Part shown: positions 7,147 to 17,904 of the stretch, one piece after another
Numbering within the stretch: the stretch's first letter is position 1
How the letters are laid out: every line of letters starts with the position of its first letter
NCBI RefSeq assembly: GCF_003952425.1
Contig: NZ_CP034449.1
Span: 2,046,001 to 2,110,000, forward strand
DNA: 64,000 bases
From: Mesorhizobium sp. M2A.F.Ca.ET.046.03.2.1
Lineage (GTDB): Bacteria; Pseudomonadota; Alphaproteobacteria; Rhizobiales; Rhizobiaceae
Direction of reading: 5' to 3'
Translations under genes and position numbers: made by a program
The notes under the pieces: model-generated
Database searches by the model: none
Told to the model about the DNA's origin: nothing
Seen by the model: the letters and a program-made list of their open reading frames with translations, nothing else

Positions 7147-7335
7147 ATGCACCTTGTTCAAATTCTGCTCCCATGCATGGACAACCAAGGGCAGCCTTTC
7201 GGGCAGGAAGAATTCGAGAGGGTAAAGGAAGAGCTGGCTGGCCGTTTCGACGGCGTTACCGCTTTCCTCCAGGCTCCTGCGGATGGGCTGTGGAGAATGG
7301 GGGCCGAGGGTGTTCGAAATACCCCTGGGATATAG
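7147..7335 (+). pseudogene. C-terminally truncated small hypothetical protein
   Basis: The text MHLVQILLPCMDNQGQPFGQ followed by a helix and FDGVTAFLQAPADGLW is that of a rhizobial protein of about 110 residues which normally goes on with a second alpha/beta half. Here the frame leaves the conserved text after GLW and stops at 7335, two bases before the exonuclease gene. I infer loss of the C-terminal half, but a short natural variant cannot be excluded. Function unknown. Confidence 0.45.
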
Positions 7336-7337
7336 CG

Positions 7338-8110
7338 ATGACGCGGATCGCGACGTTCAACGTCAATGGCGTCAATGGCCGCTTGCCGGTGCTGCTGAAG
7401 TGGCTTGGCGAGACTGCCTATGACGTGGTCTGCCTCCAGGAACTGAAAACGTCGGACGACAAATTTCCGATCGAGGCAATTCGAGATGCCGGCTTCGGCG
7501 CGATCTGGCACGGCCAGAAATCCTACAATGGCGTGGCAATCCTCGCGCGTGAACGGACCCGGTCGAGCGCCGCCGCGGCTTGCCGGGCGATCCCGATGAT
7601 ACGCATAGCCGCTATTTAGAGGCGGAGATCGACGACCTTGTCGTCGGCTGCATCTATCTCCCCAATGGCAATCCGGCGCCAGGCCCCAAGTTCGATTACA
7701 AGCTCCGCTGGTTCGAACGTCTCCTGACCTACATCAAATCCCTACTAGACGAGCACGCCGTTCTCTGTGGCGACTACAATGTCGTCCCCACCGAGATGGA
7801 CGCTGTAGTGCCTGCGCGCTGGTTGGGCGATGCCGTCTTCTTCCTGGAAAGCCGGAGCGCCTACGCTCGCATGCTGGACCTGGGCTGGGTGGATGCGATT
7901 CTCCGGATCCACCCAGGCAAGGGCATATACACCTATTGGAACTTCTCCTATCGCGGCGGCTACGATCGCAGCTCCGGCCTGCGCATGGATCACTTGCTTG
8001 TAAGCCCATCGCTTGCGCAGACGATCCAAGCTGCAGGTGTCGATGTCGAGACCCGTGGGTGGGAAAAGCCCAGCGATCACGCTCCCGCCTGGATCGACGT
8101 CGACCGATGA
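7338..8110 (+). pseudogene. xthA: Exodeoxyribonuclease III gene with a one-base frameshift
   Basis: Exonuclease III cleaves abasic sites and trims 3' ends in base-excision repair. The first frame from ATG 7338 gives MTRIATFNVNGVNGRLPVLL and VVCLQELKTSDDKFP (metal-ligand Asn and Glu) up to GVAILAR; the second frame gives PVERRRGLPGDPDDTHSRYL, LCGDYNVVPTEMD and the terminal catalytic SDHAPAWIDV. One G missing in GCGCGTGAACGG at 7551-7553 explains the shift; restoring it gives an uninterrupted protein of about 257 residues, the usual family size. It is thus either a very recent mutation or a base-calling error. Confidence 0.85.
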
Positions 8111-8374
8111 AACCGCCGCGCTTGCCCCCCCTTCCGGCCTGGACCTTTGTGCTTGTTCAGCCCGCGCCGATAGATCACTGACCCGTCGTCCCGAGGTGCG
8201 TCGATTGACCGGTCAGACGCGCTCCCGATCGCCGGCACGATATTGTCGCGCTAGTCGAGCGTGCCGCGGGCGCGGCGTGATCGCCCTCAAGGCTCATCAA
8301 AGCAAAAATTCCACCAGAAGGTTCTTTCGCCCTGAGCCAAGAGCGGGTGACCATCCGCCATTCTATTTCCGCGA
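8111..8374. other. Intergenic, no gene seen
   Basis: Between the exonuclease gene and the Mn-catalase promoter. The open plus frame that runs into the catalase gene through this stretch is Arg/Ser-rich and lacks a ribosome site, so it is not coding. Confidence 0.6.
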
Positions 8375-8399
8375 GGAACAATCACCGCGCCGCGATGTT
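8375..8399 (+). promoter_or_regulatory. EcfG-type promoter of the Mn-catalase
   Basis: GGAAC (8375-8379), 16 bases, TGTT (8396-8399), 27 bases before the ATG at 8427. Non-haem catalases are known members of the general-stress regulon in rhizobia, so the placement fits. Confidence 0.65.
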
Positions 8400-8426
8400 A
8401 GGGAGCCTCAACCCTGGAGGCCCCCC

Positions 8427-9389
8427 ATGTTCATGCACAACAAGCGACTGCAGTACACCGTCCGTGTCTCGGAACCCAATCCGCGTCTCGCCTGTATGAT
8501 CATGGAACAGTTCGGAGGCGCCGATGGCGAGCTTGCCGCCGCCATGCGCTACTTCACCCAAGGGCTGGGCGAAGACGATGTCGGCCGCAAAGACATGTTG
8601 CTCGACATCGCAACCGAGGAATTGAGCCACCTGGAGGTCGTCGGCTCGATTGTCACCATGCTCAACAAAGGCCTGAAAGCACAGCTTGCCGAAGGGCAGA
8701 TGAAGGAGGCAGAGCTCTACTTGATGGTTGGCGCCAGCGGCACGACGGCCAAGGAGTCCATCCTGTTCGGCGGCGCACCTGCGCTGTGCGACTCCGCTGG
8801 GGTGCCGTGGACTGCCGCCTATATCGATTCCCGCGGCGAGCCCACCGTCGACCTGCGGTCCAACATTGCGGCGGAGGCAAGGGCCAAGATCGTCTATGAG
8901 CGGCTGATCAACATCACCGATGATCCCGGCGTCAAGGACGCGCTAGGGTTCCTCATGACGCGCGAAATCGCGCATCAGAAATCGTTCGAGAAAGCGCTGT
9001 ACGCGATCGAGAACAACTTCCCCACCGGCAAGCTCCCCGGCATCGAGAGATTTGCCAGCATGTACGTCAACACGTCGCAGGGCGAAGGGGACATAAACGG
9101 GCCGTGGAACTCGGGCGATGAATGGGACCGCGTGGACGACCTTGAGGAAGTCATGCCGGCGGACGATGGCGATGGGACGGCAACAGTCAAGCTGGCGGCC
9201 AAGGACATGAAGATCGTAGCCAAGATGGGCGAGCGCACGCTTTCTGACCCCTCCTCCGCTCCGACCACGGGCGCGGATCTAGGTGCCGGACCGGGGGCCG
9301 GACGAACCAAGAATGGCGACATGGGCGGCGCGGCGAGCATCAAAGAGGCGCCTGCGCGGGCAGAGGCCACCCCTCGCAAGAAAAGATGA
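8427..9389 (+). CDS. Manganese (non-haem) catalase
   Basis: The enzyme converts hydrogen peroxide to water and oxygen with a dimanganese centre in a four-helix bundle. The start at 8427 has CTGGAGG six bases upstream. Candidate metal ligands are in the expected order: E35 (FGGADGEL), E65 and H68 (ATEELSHLE), E150 (NIAAEARAK) and H183 (REIAHQKSF). After about residue 210 the protein carries the usual extended arm (MYVNTSQGEGD), then a Pro/Gly/Ala-rich, basic tail. Its 320 residues are near the family norm for proteobacterial forms. A decayed second copy is at 5701-5961. Confidence 0.9.
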   Translation: MFMHNKRLQYTVRVSEPNPRLACMIMEQFGGADGELAAAMRYFTQGLGEDDVGRKDMLLDIATEELSHLEVVGSIVTMLNKGLKAQLAEGQMKEAELYLMVGASGTTAKESILFGGAPALCDSAGVPWTAAYIDSRGEPTVDLRSNIAAEARAKIVYERLINITDDPGVKDALGFLMTREIAHQKSFEKALYAIENNFPTGKLPGIERFASMYVNTSQGEGDINGPWNSGDEWDRVDDLEEVMPADDGDGTATVKLAAKDMKIVAKMGERTLSDPSSAPTTGADLGAGPGAGRTKNGDMGGAASIKEAPARAEATPRKKR

Positions 9390-9534
9390 AGTGGGCTGAT
9401 TGGGCCCTGCCAATTTGACGAGGCCCGGTGCGTCCTTACGGGGTACACGAGATGCCAAAGGCGGGAGAGACAGCCCTCGCTGGCCGCAAGACACTGTCGT
9501 TGCGCGTCCGTATCGCGCAGAGTTCGGGAGCTCG

Positions 9535-10011
9535 TCAGAACAGCTCGATTGCGGGCCGTGTGATCATGAGCCAATAGATCGCGGCCACGCATGCGAATGC
9601 TGGAAACCCGAAAGCGAACCAAAGCCGAAAGAGCTGTTTGTAGCGCTCGGGCGGCGGGATGCCAGCGGATGCGGCTTGCGCAGCGAGATCCCGCATGCGC
9701 ATCTGCATCCACACCACCGGTAACCAGAACAGCCCGGTGACGACGTAGAGCAGGATCGACAGCACGATCCAGCCCTCGCGGAGCGAGTAGCCAGACTGCC
9801 AGGCCAATGCGGCGCCGGTTATCGGTTGCGCGATGACGGCAGTGGCGGTGAACAGGAAATCGGCAATGACGACGATCCGGGCCACGGCGGCGATCGTGGC
9901 GGCGCTGCCGGTCCGGTGGGCGAGGAGCATGAAGAACGCAATGCCGGCACCGGTGCCGAGCAGCACGGCAGCGCCGATGAGGTGCAAATATTTCAGCGCA
10001 AAGTAGAGCAT
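9535..10011 (-). CDS. DUF2269-type integral membrane protein
   Basis: This 158-residue protein has four hydrophobic helices, beginning MLYFALKYLHLIGAAVLLGT and ending in a WLMITRPAIELF helix; the His and Gly positions in helix one match the DUF2269 family of predicted membrane proteins of unknown function. Its ATG overlaps the TGA of the upstream SDR gene by one base (TGATG), so the two are translationally coupled. The frame is open far upstream, but only the part from 10011 is protein-like. A role with the DoxX-like tail of its partner is a guess. Confidence 0.7.
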   Translation of the reverse strand: MLYFALKYLHLIGAAVLLGTGAGIAFFMLLAHRTGSAATIAAVARIVVIADFLFTATAVIAQPITGAALAWQSGYSLREGWIVLSILLYVVTGLFWLPVVWMQMRMRDLAAQAASAGIPPPERYKQLFRLWFAFGFPAFACVAAIYWLMITRPAIELF

Positions 10012-11312
10012 CAGCGTTCCTCCAGGATCGCCAGCGCGCAGAAGTGCAAGACGAGTATCGGCAGGATTTTCATCAGGGGGCCGAGGGGCTCGTTCCACAG
10101 GTCCGGGCGAAGAATTGTTCCAGCAATCGCATAGAAGGATGAAATCGAGATCGCCCCCCAGAGCCCTACCCGGCTGGCCGGACGCCATGCGATCATCGCG
10201 CCGACGACCATATCGGCCAACGCGCCTGCGACAACAGCCGGGCCGGCCAAGGGCTCGAAGGCGGTGTTGAGCAGAAGCTCCACTCCGCTGCGCCAACCGG
10301 TGGTGAGGGAGATGATACCGGTCGCGATCCAGAAGAACGGCAGAACCACGAAGATTGCCGGCTTCACGAAGTAGAGCCTGGCAAACCAGCGCTCTTGCAC
10401 GGTGGGAGGGCTGGCGGCCAAGGCGGACGCGAGACTGGACGGCTGGAGCCCGGTTGCAAGCTTCCACGGCTCCAAAGCGCCGGTCGCACCGCGCGCGATT
10501 TCCTTGGCGGCGTTGGTGCGTATTGGAGGCCGCCAGCCGAGGAGGCCCGCCACGTCGCCGAGCCGGTAAAGCGTTGCGGCCATCCATCCGGGCAGGACAA
10601 ACTCCTTCGCTCTGCCCCACCCAAACCATTGGCGGTACCGGGCGACGACTTCGCTCATCGTCAGTGCCTCGGGTCCTGCCAGTTCGAGCGTCAGGCGGAA
10701 CGGGCCTTGCCTACCGAGCAGGATCGAAACAGTGGAGACCACATCGTCAAGTTGGACCACCTGCAGAAGCCCCGTGCCGGGCATTGCTGGAGCCAGCGGC
10801 AGGGCCGCGAGGCCTCGAAAAAGGGCGCTTGCGCCGAAGGCGGGCCGACCGAGCACCACCGAGGGCCGCAGGATCAACCAGTTGAGATCACGCTCCATCA
10901 ACGCATGGTCCCCAGCCAGCTTGCTGGCCGAGAAAGCTGAAGGCTGTTCCCGGTCGACACCGACTGCAGAGAAATGGATAACCCTTCGTACGCCTGCGCG
11001 TTCGCAGGCAGCAAAGAGAGCCGAGGCGCCGGTAGCATGAACGTTGCGCGTATTCTCCCGAGCACTGTCCTGAAGCACGCCCGCGCAGTTCACGACAGCG
11101 TCGACCCCACGAAGGTGGGGGAGCCAGTCTTCCGCCTCCAATGCCCTCGCCATATCGATGACGACGCTCCGCCCCTGAAAAAGGCCATTTGGTGTGCGGC
11201 CACGGACAGCCCGGACGACTTCGTGCCCCTCCGCCGCAAGGCGCGCGCACAATGTCGAGCCAATCAGACCTGAAGCGCCAGTGATCAGAACGATCATCCT
11301 TGCTTGATCCAT
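10011..11312 (-). CDS. NAD-dependent epimerase/SDR fused to a DoxX-like membrane domain
   Basis: Residues of about 1-290 form a Rossmann-fold atypical SDR: MIVLITGASGLIGSTLCARL is the nucleotide motif, followed by VDAVVNCAGVL and a lineage-typical IHFSAVG. After about residue 300 there are four membrane helices (VVLPFFWIATGIISLTTGWR onward) like the DoxX-like domain found at the end of such proteins. The start at 11312 has GGGAGAGAG upstream; a later Met (MIVLITG) is possible. Total length is 433 residues. It probably acts on a lipid or quinone-linked substrate at the membrane, but that is inference. Confidence 0.75.
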   Translation of the reverse strand: MDQARMIVLITGASGLIGSTLCARLAAEGHEVVRAVRGRTPNGLFQGRSVVIDMARALEAEDWLPHLRGVDAVVNCAGVLQDSARENTRNVHATGASALFAACERAGVRRVIHFSAVGVDREQPSAFSASKLAGDHALMERDLNWLILRPSVVLGRPAFGASALFRGLAALPLAPAMPGTGLLQVVQLDDVVSTVSILLGRQGPFRLTLELAGPEALTMSEVVARYRQWFGWGRAKEFVLPGWMAATLYRLGDVAGLLGWRPPIRTNAAKEIARGATGALEPWKLATGLQPSSLASALAASPPTVQERWFARLYFVKPAIFVVLPFFWIATGIISLTTGWRSGVELLLNTAFEPLAGPAVVAGALADMVVGAMIAWRPASRVGLWGAISISSFYAIAGTILRPDLWNEPLGPLMKILPILVLHFCALAILEER

Positions 11313-11541
11313 CGCGCTCTCTCCCGTCTCGACCACGTCGCATTCTCCCGGATCTCAGGCGGCGCGGCGATCGCCACTTCGCGAACCGCACTTTCTCAAT
11401 CCTTCAACTTCGCCTTTCCAACCTGGGGCCTGTCCGTACGCAAAAGCAATCAGAACGTAGGGTTTCGTACGCTGAACCAGCGCACCCGAACTTGCGAACG
11501 CGACAAGCTGTTCCACTCGGCGGGTGGCCACTGCGAACCGG

Positions 11542-12402
11542 TCAGGGTAGTTCGCCTCCTGACTCCAGCGTCGGTGGGTCGCTTGGGTTCGCCTCGACGA
11601 GGGCAGCAAGGCGAGAGAGGAAACCGAGTAGCCCTTTTTCAGGATCATCGTCGTCGCCCGTGACCACTGTGATGCCCCAACGCGCCAGCACCGCCTCCTC
11701 GACCGGATCACGGTGCGCCATGAAAATGAAGGAGGGAGGCCGATCCGCCTCGTAGCCCGATCGGCTCCAAGTTTGCCAGAGCCGGTGCAGGAGCAACCGG
11801 ATGTTCAGGTCGGAAAGGCTGTAGCCAAAGAACAAGACCGTGCTGCCCAAGGGGTCCGAACGGAACCTCACGTCGAGCGGCGAGTCGAATGACAGCCGGT
11901 CGAGGTAGTCAGTCTCTGTGAGAACCAGGGAGGAATCGTCATCGAAGTCGCCGTGGAATTTCACAATGTAGGGGACATCCCTGCGCGCCTTCGACACGTC
12001 CCGCGCATTGGCCACTTTGACGTATTCGACGCCATGTATCTCAAAGGCAACTTCGAGGTTCCGATCGTAGTTCGTGGTATAGATCACCGGGAAGTTCAGC
12101 GCGACGATGAGACGGTGCAATTCGGATTTTTCGATCTTGTCGCGGCTAACGGTCCAGTGCCGGTCCATCCAACTGCGAAGCGGTCCGATGCTGCCATGCT
12201 TGATGCGGTAATACTCGGCAAGGGTCTGAAAGCGATCACGCTGCCTGCCAAGGTCCACCTCAAGGCCAAGCTCATCCGCCATTCGCTGGATCAGTTCCTC
12301 CCAGGAAGGCAGTCCGACACTCATGGAGACGCCCGCCCCGACGAACAGGACGGCGTCCCGTTCTCGAACGGATTTTGCGAGCGGCACAAGAGGATCGCTC
12401 AT
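11542..12402 (-). CDS. SIR2-domain protein (SIR2_2 type)
   Basis: This 286-residue protein is a stand-alone SIR2-like domain. The NAD-binding motif AVLFVGAGVSMSVGLPSW is at residues 17-34, TTNYDRNLE follows near 110, KFHGDFDDD near 150 supplies the catalytic-type His, and LFFGYSLSDLNIRLLL is the signature of the SIR2_2 subfamily. Proteins of this subfamily often act as NAD-depleting effectors in phage defence (for example with HerA, or as DSR and Thoeris ThsA), but no partner gene lies next to it here. It may be an orphan effector or have another role. It does not resemble the classical protein deacetylase in length or motifs. Confidence 0.75.
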   Translation of the reverse strand: MSDPLVPLAKSVRERDAVLFVGAGVSMSVGLPSWEELIQRMADELGLEVDLGRQRDRFQTLAEYYRIKHGSIGPLRSWMDRHWTVSRDKIEKSELHRLIVALNFPVIYTTNYDRNLEVAFEIHGVEYVKVANARDVSKARRDVPYIVKFHGDFDDDSSLVLTETDYLDRLSFDSPLDVRFRSDPLGSTVLFFGYSLSDLNIRLLLHRLWQTWSRSGYEADRPPSFIFMAHRDPVEEAVLARWGITVVTGDDDDPEKGLLGFLSRLAALVEANPSDPPTLESGGELP

Positions 12403-12621
12403 TGCAGACCGAGGAGAGACGAGCGCTGCCCATCACCGAATCGGTGGCCGCCGCAGCAGCGGCGTCGACACCCTGCGCATGCTCCGCAATCATGTCCTGC
12501 CATCATCCCTCTTCTCGTTCGATACAAGTTTATCTGCCAAGCGGCCACGCGAGAGCTTCCCCCGACGCCGCTCATCGCTTGTTCCGGTGCTGTAATTGGC
12601 GATCGGCGGTAATGCGCTTTA

Positions 12622-12840
12622 TCATCCTAGCTCTCGGAGCTTCCGAGCTTCATTGACGAGCACGGCAAGGTTGTCCCCATGCCTTTGAATCAGGTCCCGC
12701 GCCTGTTGCTCTGTGATGCCGTTCACTGCGGCGAAATAGGCGAGTTGGTCTACATCGCTTGTCGAAATGCGATTTGCATGTCGGACATCGTTGTCAGCGC
12801 TGTCACTTCCGAAATTAAATATATTCATACGGGGGCGCAT
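12622..12840 (-). CDS. DUF3606 small protein
   Basis: The 72-residue product has a polar N-terminus and the DUF3606 core VDQLAYFAAVNGITEQQARD, followed by LIQRHGDNLAVLVNEA. The start at 12840 has GAGGACGTC before the ATG. Members are short helical proteins, common in several copies in rhizobia and often stress-induced, with no known biochemical activity. The promoter at 12996-13020 lies about 150 bases upstream on the same strand. It is close in plan to the protein at 20557. Confidence 0.75.
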   Translation of the reverse strand: MRPRMNIFNFGSDSADNDVRHANRISTSDVDQLAYFAAVNGITEQQARDLIQRHGDNLAVLVNEARKLRELG

Positions 12841-12995
12841 GACGTCCTCGCATAGGCTTGGCGTCCAGGGCTGCTAGAGAATCGGGCTGCACACACAACA
12901 AACATGATCCCGGTTCGCCATCTGGGCTTGGGCCGCGAAATTCTGTTTGTTTGCCGCAAGCTCATAGCTGGCAGCTCTCCACTGCAACGCGACCG

Positions 12996-13020
12996 AACAA
13001 CGGCCGAGAGACATTGTTCC
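12996..13020 (-). promoter_or_regulatory. EcfG-type promoter, GGAAC-N16-TGTT
   Basis: On the minus strand GGAAC (13020-13016) is followed by 16 bases and TGTT (12999-12996). It points at the DUF3606 gene starting at 12840, leaving a leader of about 150 bases. Confidence 0.55.
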
Positions 13021-13463
13021 AGTCGACGATCTTGTTTGATTGCCCGGCCTTGCCGAAACAGGCCCGCGAGCTTGTTAAGAGCCGGTCAGTCCACTTCGGA
13101 AGCACGCATACGCCGAAACTTGCCAAGCCATGGCGCCAATTGGCATCGCCTGGCTTACCTAATGAAGCCCAGAACACTCGTGAGCGCTTCACTCAATTGA
13201 GATGTCGCAACATGGATCCTGTGCAGCCATCTAACGCTAATTCTGGCGGGGCGGGTTGCTTTCTCCGCAATCGCAGCCTGGAGTGTTAGGACAACTAGAT
13301 CGTCGACGGCCGCTTCCGAACCCCCTCGGTATAGAGCAGCCTGTTTGGGCAAGGAGCCAAGCAAACGAACAACGTTCAAGCGGGAATTTCACAGGGTGCC
13401 ATGCTGGTGATCTTACCAGCTCAGGGAGAGGCCGCGATTGGCCTCGCCCTGTCGGACTGGAGA
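13021..13463. other. No recognisable gene
   Basis: A minus-strand frame at 13155-13379 (MNVVRLLGSLPKQAALYRGG) has moderately protein-like text but no ribosome site and no recognised family. Nothing else stands out before the nuoD fragment. Confidence 0.4.
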
Positions 13464-14036
13464 CTATCTATCGACATCTCCCAGCACGATATCGATAGAT
13501 CCCAGGACAGCCGTAACGTCGGCAAGCAAGTGACCGCGGCACAGCAGATCCATCGCCTGCAGGTGCGCGAAGCTCGGCGCTCGCAGCTTGCAGCGGTAAG
13601 GCTTGTTGGTGCCGTCCGCCACCAGATAGACCCCGAACTCGCCTTTGAGTGCTTCGACCGCTGCATAGACCTCCCCCGCGGGCACGCGAAAACCTTCCGT
13701 GTAGAGTTTGAAATGATGGATCAGCGCTTCCATCGAACGCTTCATCGCAGCACGCTTGGGCGGCACGATCTTTCGGTCCGGATTGGAGATGGGGCCAGGC
13801 CCCTCCTTCACCAGCAGTTCGATACACTGGCGCATTATTTTCGCCGACTGGCGCATCTCTTCCATGCGCACGAGATACCGGTCGTAGCAGTCGCCGTTCT
13901 TGCCCACCGGAATGTCGAAGTTCATTTCGGAGTAGCATTCATAAGGTTGTGCTTTGCGCAAATCCCACGCTGCGCCCGAGCCGCGCACCATCACGCCTGA
14001 GAAGCCCCATCCCCAGGCATCCTTTTCAGAGAAATA
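13464..14036 (-). pseudogene. nuoD: 3' half of nuoD (NADH-quinone oxidoreductase subunit D)
   Basis: Full NuoD has about 400 residues and helps bind quinone in respiratory complex I. Only the C-terminal 190 or so are here: [20 protein letters not shown], the conserved [20 protein letters not shown] and the true end [17 protein letters not shown]. Homology stops at about 14031, where text turns into that of a metallo-beta-lactamase gene on the other strand. There is no start codon in the homologous part and no other nuo gene nearby, so it is a dead fragment created by a rearrangement. Confidence 0.9.
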
Positions 14037-14038
14037 CG

Positions 14039-14767
14039 GGATTGCCAACGTCGAGGAGCAGCATCGTCAGCGTTGCGCAGTCACGTTTCGGCCCAGACGC
14101 CCGGCCGTCTGCCATCATTCTGACGCATGGCCATTTCGATCATGTCGGCACCGTGCTGGAATTGGCCAAGATGTGGGACGTGCCGGTCTATGCCCACCCG
14201 GATGAGCATCCGTACCTCGACGGGACCGCATCTTATCCTCCACCCGATCCTTGGGTTGGTGGCGGCCTGATGGCGTTGCTTTCGCCACTTTTCCCGTGTG
14301 GCCCGATCGATCTCGATACCCGGCTTAGACCCTTGCCTGAGGATGCGTCGGTGCCAGGCATGCCGGGTTGGCAGTGGCTGCACACGCCCGGGCACGCCCC
14401 AGGTCACATCTCACTGTGGCGCGAAGCCGACCGTGCACTGATTGCCGGCGACGCCTTCATAACAACAGGCCAGGAATCGGCCTACGAAGTCGCCGTGCAG
14501 CAGCTCGAAATGCACGGCCCGCCACGCTATTTCACGCCCGACTGGGAAGCCGCCGAGGGCTCGGTCCGCGAACTGGCCGCTTTGAAACCGGAACTGGTGA
14601 TCAGTGGCCATGGAGCCGCGGCGGCTGGCGCGGGAATGCGCCAGGGTCTCGATCGGCTCGCGGAGCGGTTCGACCAGTTCGCGGTGCCCGCAGGTTCGAA
14701 ATATGTCCGCAAGCCAGCGACGGTTAGAAACGGCCGCGCCTACCAGATGCCGCACAGGACTGGCTGA
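14039..14767 (+). pseudogene. Metallo-beta-lactamase-fold hydrolase, 5' truncated
   Basis: The family signature AIILTHGHFDHVG (HxHxDH) is followed by WLHTPGHAPGHISLW (third His), a GDAFITT Asp motif and VISGHG (last His), so the metal site would be complete. Residues normally preceding AGLPTSRS, about the first 45-50 including the start and the DTG-type strand, are missing: homology begins at 14039, directly at the nuoD breakpoint. An upstream in-frame ATG at 13949 lies inside the nuoD fragment, so a chimeric product is conceivable but unlikely to be the native one. Substrate unknown. Confidence 0.8.
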
Positions 14768-14880
14768 CAAAACCAGCATTGATACTCAGGGTTGCCCTCC
14801 AAAAGCCCGAACACAGCCGAGGAACCTTTCAGAGACCGCCGGTTTCTGCGCATCTCAGGGATCAGGTTTGCCGGAATACC

Positions 14881-15063
14881 ATGCAGCGTAGCAAGCGCTC
14901 GGAACAGGTTGCAAGCGTTGTGAGACAGCAATTCACAAACGAAATAATGCGGCGCCACTTGCGCGCGCTCCCGGTTTTTCGCTCGGAGGGATGGCTACCC
15001 GACCACTTGCGTACAATCATGGATCGGCTCAAGGCAAGCGAGATGAAGAACCCTAGACGCTGA
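14881..15063 (+). CDS. Hypothetical 60-residue basic protein
   Basis: From ATG 14881 the product is MQRSKRSEQVASVVRQQFTN, then MRRHLRALPVFRSEG and LPDHLRTIMDRLKASE. It is basic and helical with a Trp-Leu-Pro turn near residue 41. A GGAAC at 14821-14825 with GTTT 16 bases later is a weak stress-type promoter match. No family is recognised; the frame is also open upstream but without a good start. Confidence 0.5.
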   Translation: MQRSKRSEQVASVVRQQFTNEIMRRHLRALPVFRSEGWLPDHLRTIMDRLKASEMKNPRR

Positions 15064-15115
15064 TCATTCGCTTTCCTTGCGAATTGAAGTAGCGGACCTT
15101 GGCCCTCCACCCCGT

Positions 15116-15913
15116 TCAGACCTTGAAACTTGACCAGGCCAAGCAGCCGCCGACCAACGGCGATGTGCTGACGACAAGGGCACCGTTGGCATGCAGACTG
15201 AAGAGTCCTCCCCATGAGACCGGCCCAACGACCCATATAGATCCGTCAGAGCTGTTCCATCTTGTGCTCGTACCCGCTCTGAGAATCGCCTGCATCATGG
15301 AAGCCGGGTTCATCCCCTTCTGGAATACTACTATCACTTCGGAGTTCCGAGTGAAGCTTGGTCCCACCGCTGCCGCCAGCCCTGACAGTAAGACAATGCT
15401 CATCAGGGCGGCGCCCATGCCTCCACTGGCTGCTCCGCTCCGGCTCGGGAACGCCCAGGCGAGCAGCAAAGGCAAGAGGCCAAAGATAACGAGCCACCCG
15501 ATGTCCCAGGCAAGCGGAGCATCACTATTGATCTTGATCCGATGCAGCCCGAGCAGCCAATGGAATACAACCGCGTCGGCAACGTGCCACATGCCAAACC
15601 CGACCAGCGAAAGCCGCAGAATCTCACTCGTCGTGACGACGCGTGAATTCGTTGCTCGAGCCGCCACCAGCAAGATGCTGGCCAATACAAGCAACAGGTA
15701 CATCACCAGATGAAAAAGGCCGTCGCTCATTACCTGGAACCGCAGGTCGGATCCGGGAGAGAAGGCTGAAAGCAAGTGATGCCACTGCAAGATCTGGTGC
15801 AGCACAATGCCATCGAAAAAACCCGCCAGCGCGAAGCCGACCAGCAGCCAACCGCAAAGCGCTTGGCGATTCACATCATGACGCGAGCGATTAACGGCAT
15901 CATGGACTGACAT
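15116..15913 (-). CDS. DUF2243 integral membrane protein
   Basis: The 265-residue protein has about six membrane helices. The stretch FFDGIVLHQILQWHHLLSAF, with its paired His residues, and later FHLVMYLLL and GMWHVADAVVFHWLLG are hallmarks of the DUF2243 family, which is often placed next to cytochrome oxidase genes. Conserved His residues facing the membrane suggest metal or haem binding, but function is unknown. The ATG at 15913 overlaps the end of the small membrane protein gene upstream, so both are likely one operon running away from ctaD. Confidence 0.75.
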   Translation of the reverse strand: MSVHDAVNRSRHDVNRQALCGWLLVGFALAGFFDGIVLHQILQWHHLLSAFSPGSDLRFQVMSDGLFHLVMYLLLVLASILLVAARATNSRVVTTSEILRLSLVGFGMWHVADAVVFHWLLGLHRIKINSDAPLAWDIGWLVIFGLLPLLLAWAFPSRSGAASGGMGAALMSIVLLSGLAAAVGPSFTRNSEVIVVFQKGMNPASMMQAILRAGTSTRWNSSDGSIWVVGPVSWGGLFSLHANGALVVSTSPLVGGCLAWSSFKV

Positions 15914-16064
15914 CAGGTCCCCGCACGTCCGTGCCGCGGATCGGCACATATGGTCCCTTCTCAGCAGGGCCATGAAGGCCATGACGGGCCTCCAGCCAGA
16001 ACACGAAAATCAATCCCCCGGCGATCGCCAAAAGCACCAGTAGGGCTGCAAACATCTCCAACAT
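15900..16064 (-). CDS. 54-residue single-helix membrane protein
   Basis: ATG 16064 gives MLEMFAALLVLLAIAGGLIF, one membrane helix, then VFWLEARHGLHGPAEKGPYV and a hydrophilic tail. It ends inside the start of the DUF2243 gene with a 14-base overlap. The promoter at 16088-16112 is 24 bases before its ATG. Small one-helix proteins of this kind occur with oxidase or DUF2243 genes and may be oxidase accessory subunits, but that is inference from position. Confidence 0.65.
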   Translation of the reverse strand: MLEMFAALLVLLAIAGGLIFVFWLEARHGLHGPAEKGPYVPIRGTDVRGPDVSP

Positions 16065-16087
16065 AGGCGTCGCTCCAGTCGGAACCG

Positions 16088-16112
16088 AACAGACCGTTCG
16101 TTCGGTTGTTCC
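16088..16112 (-). promoter_or_regulatory. EcfG-type promoter, GGAAC-N16-TGTT
   Basis: On the minus strand GGAAC (16112-16108), 16 bases, TGTT (16091-16088). The surrounding 16081-16112 is an imperfect palindrome (GGAACCGAAC / GTTCGGTTGTTCC). It is placed directly before the small membrane protein and DUF2243 genes. Confidence 0.6.
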
Positions 16113-16214
16113 AGCGGCCGAAAAATTTACCCTCCGTCAGCCGGGAACAATGCTCCGATTGCCCGGTTCGGTGCGCTTGGCGCGTGCACAACTCGCTGCC
16201 AGTCATCCGGCTGA

Positions 16215-17888
<1,674 letters not shown>

Positions 17889-17904
17889 CCGGCGCCTTTT
17901 TCGA

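Noticed and set aside
10012..10629. Long N-terminal extension of the DUF2269 frame
   Set aside because: The extension is Arg/Gly-rich and lies inside the SDR gene on the same strand; the coupled ATG at 10011 explains the gene.
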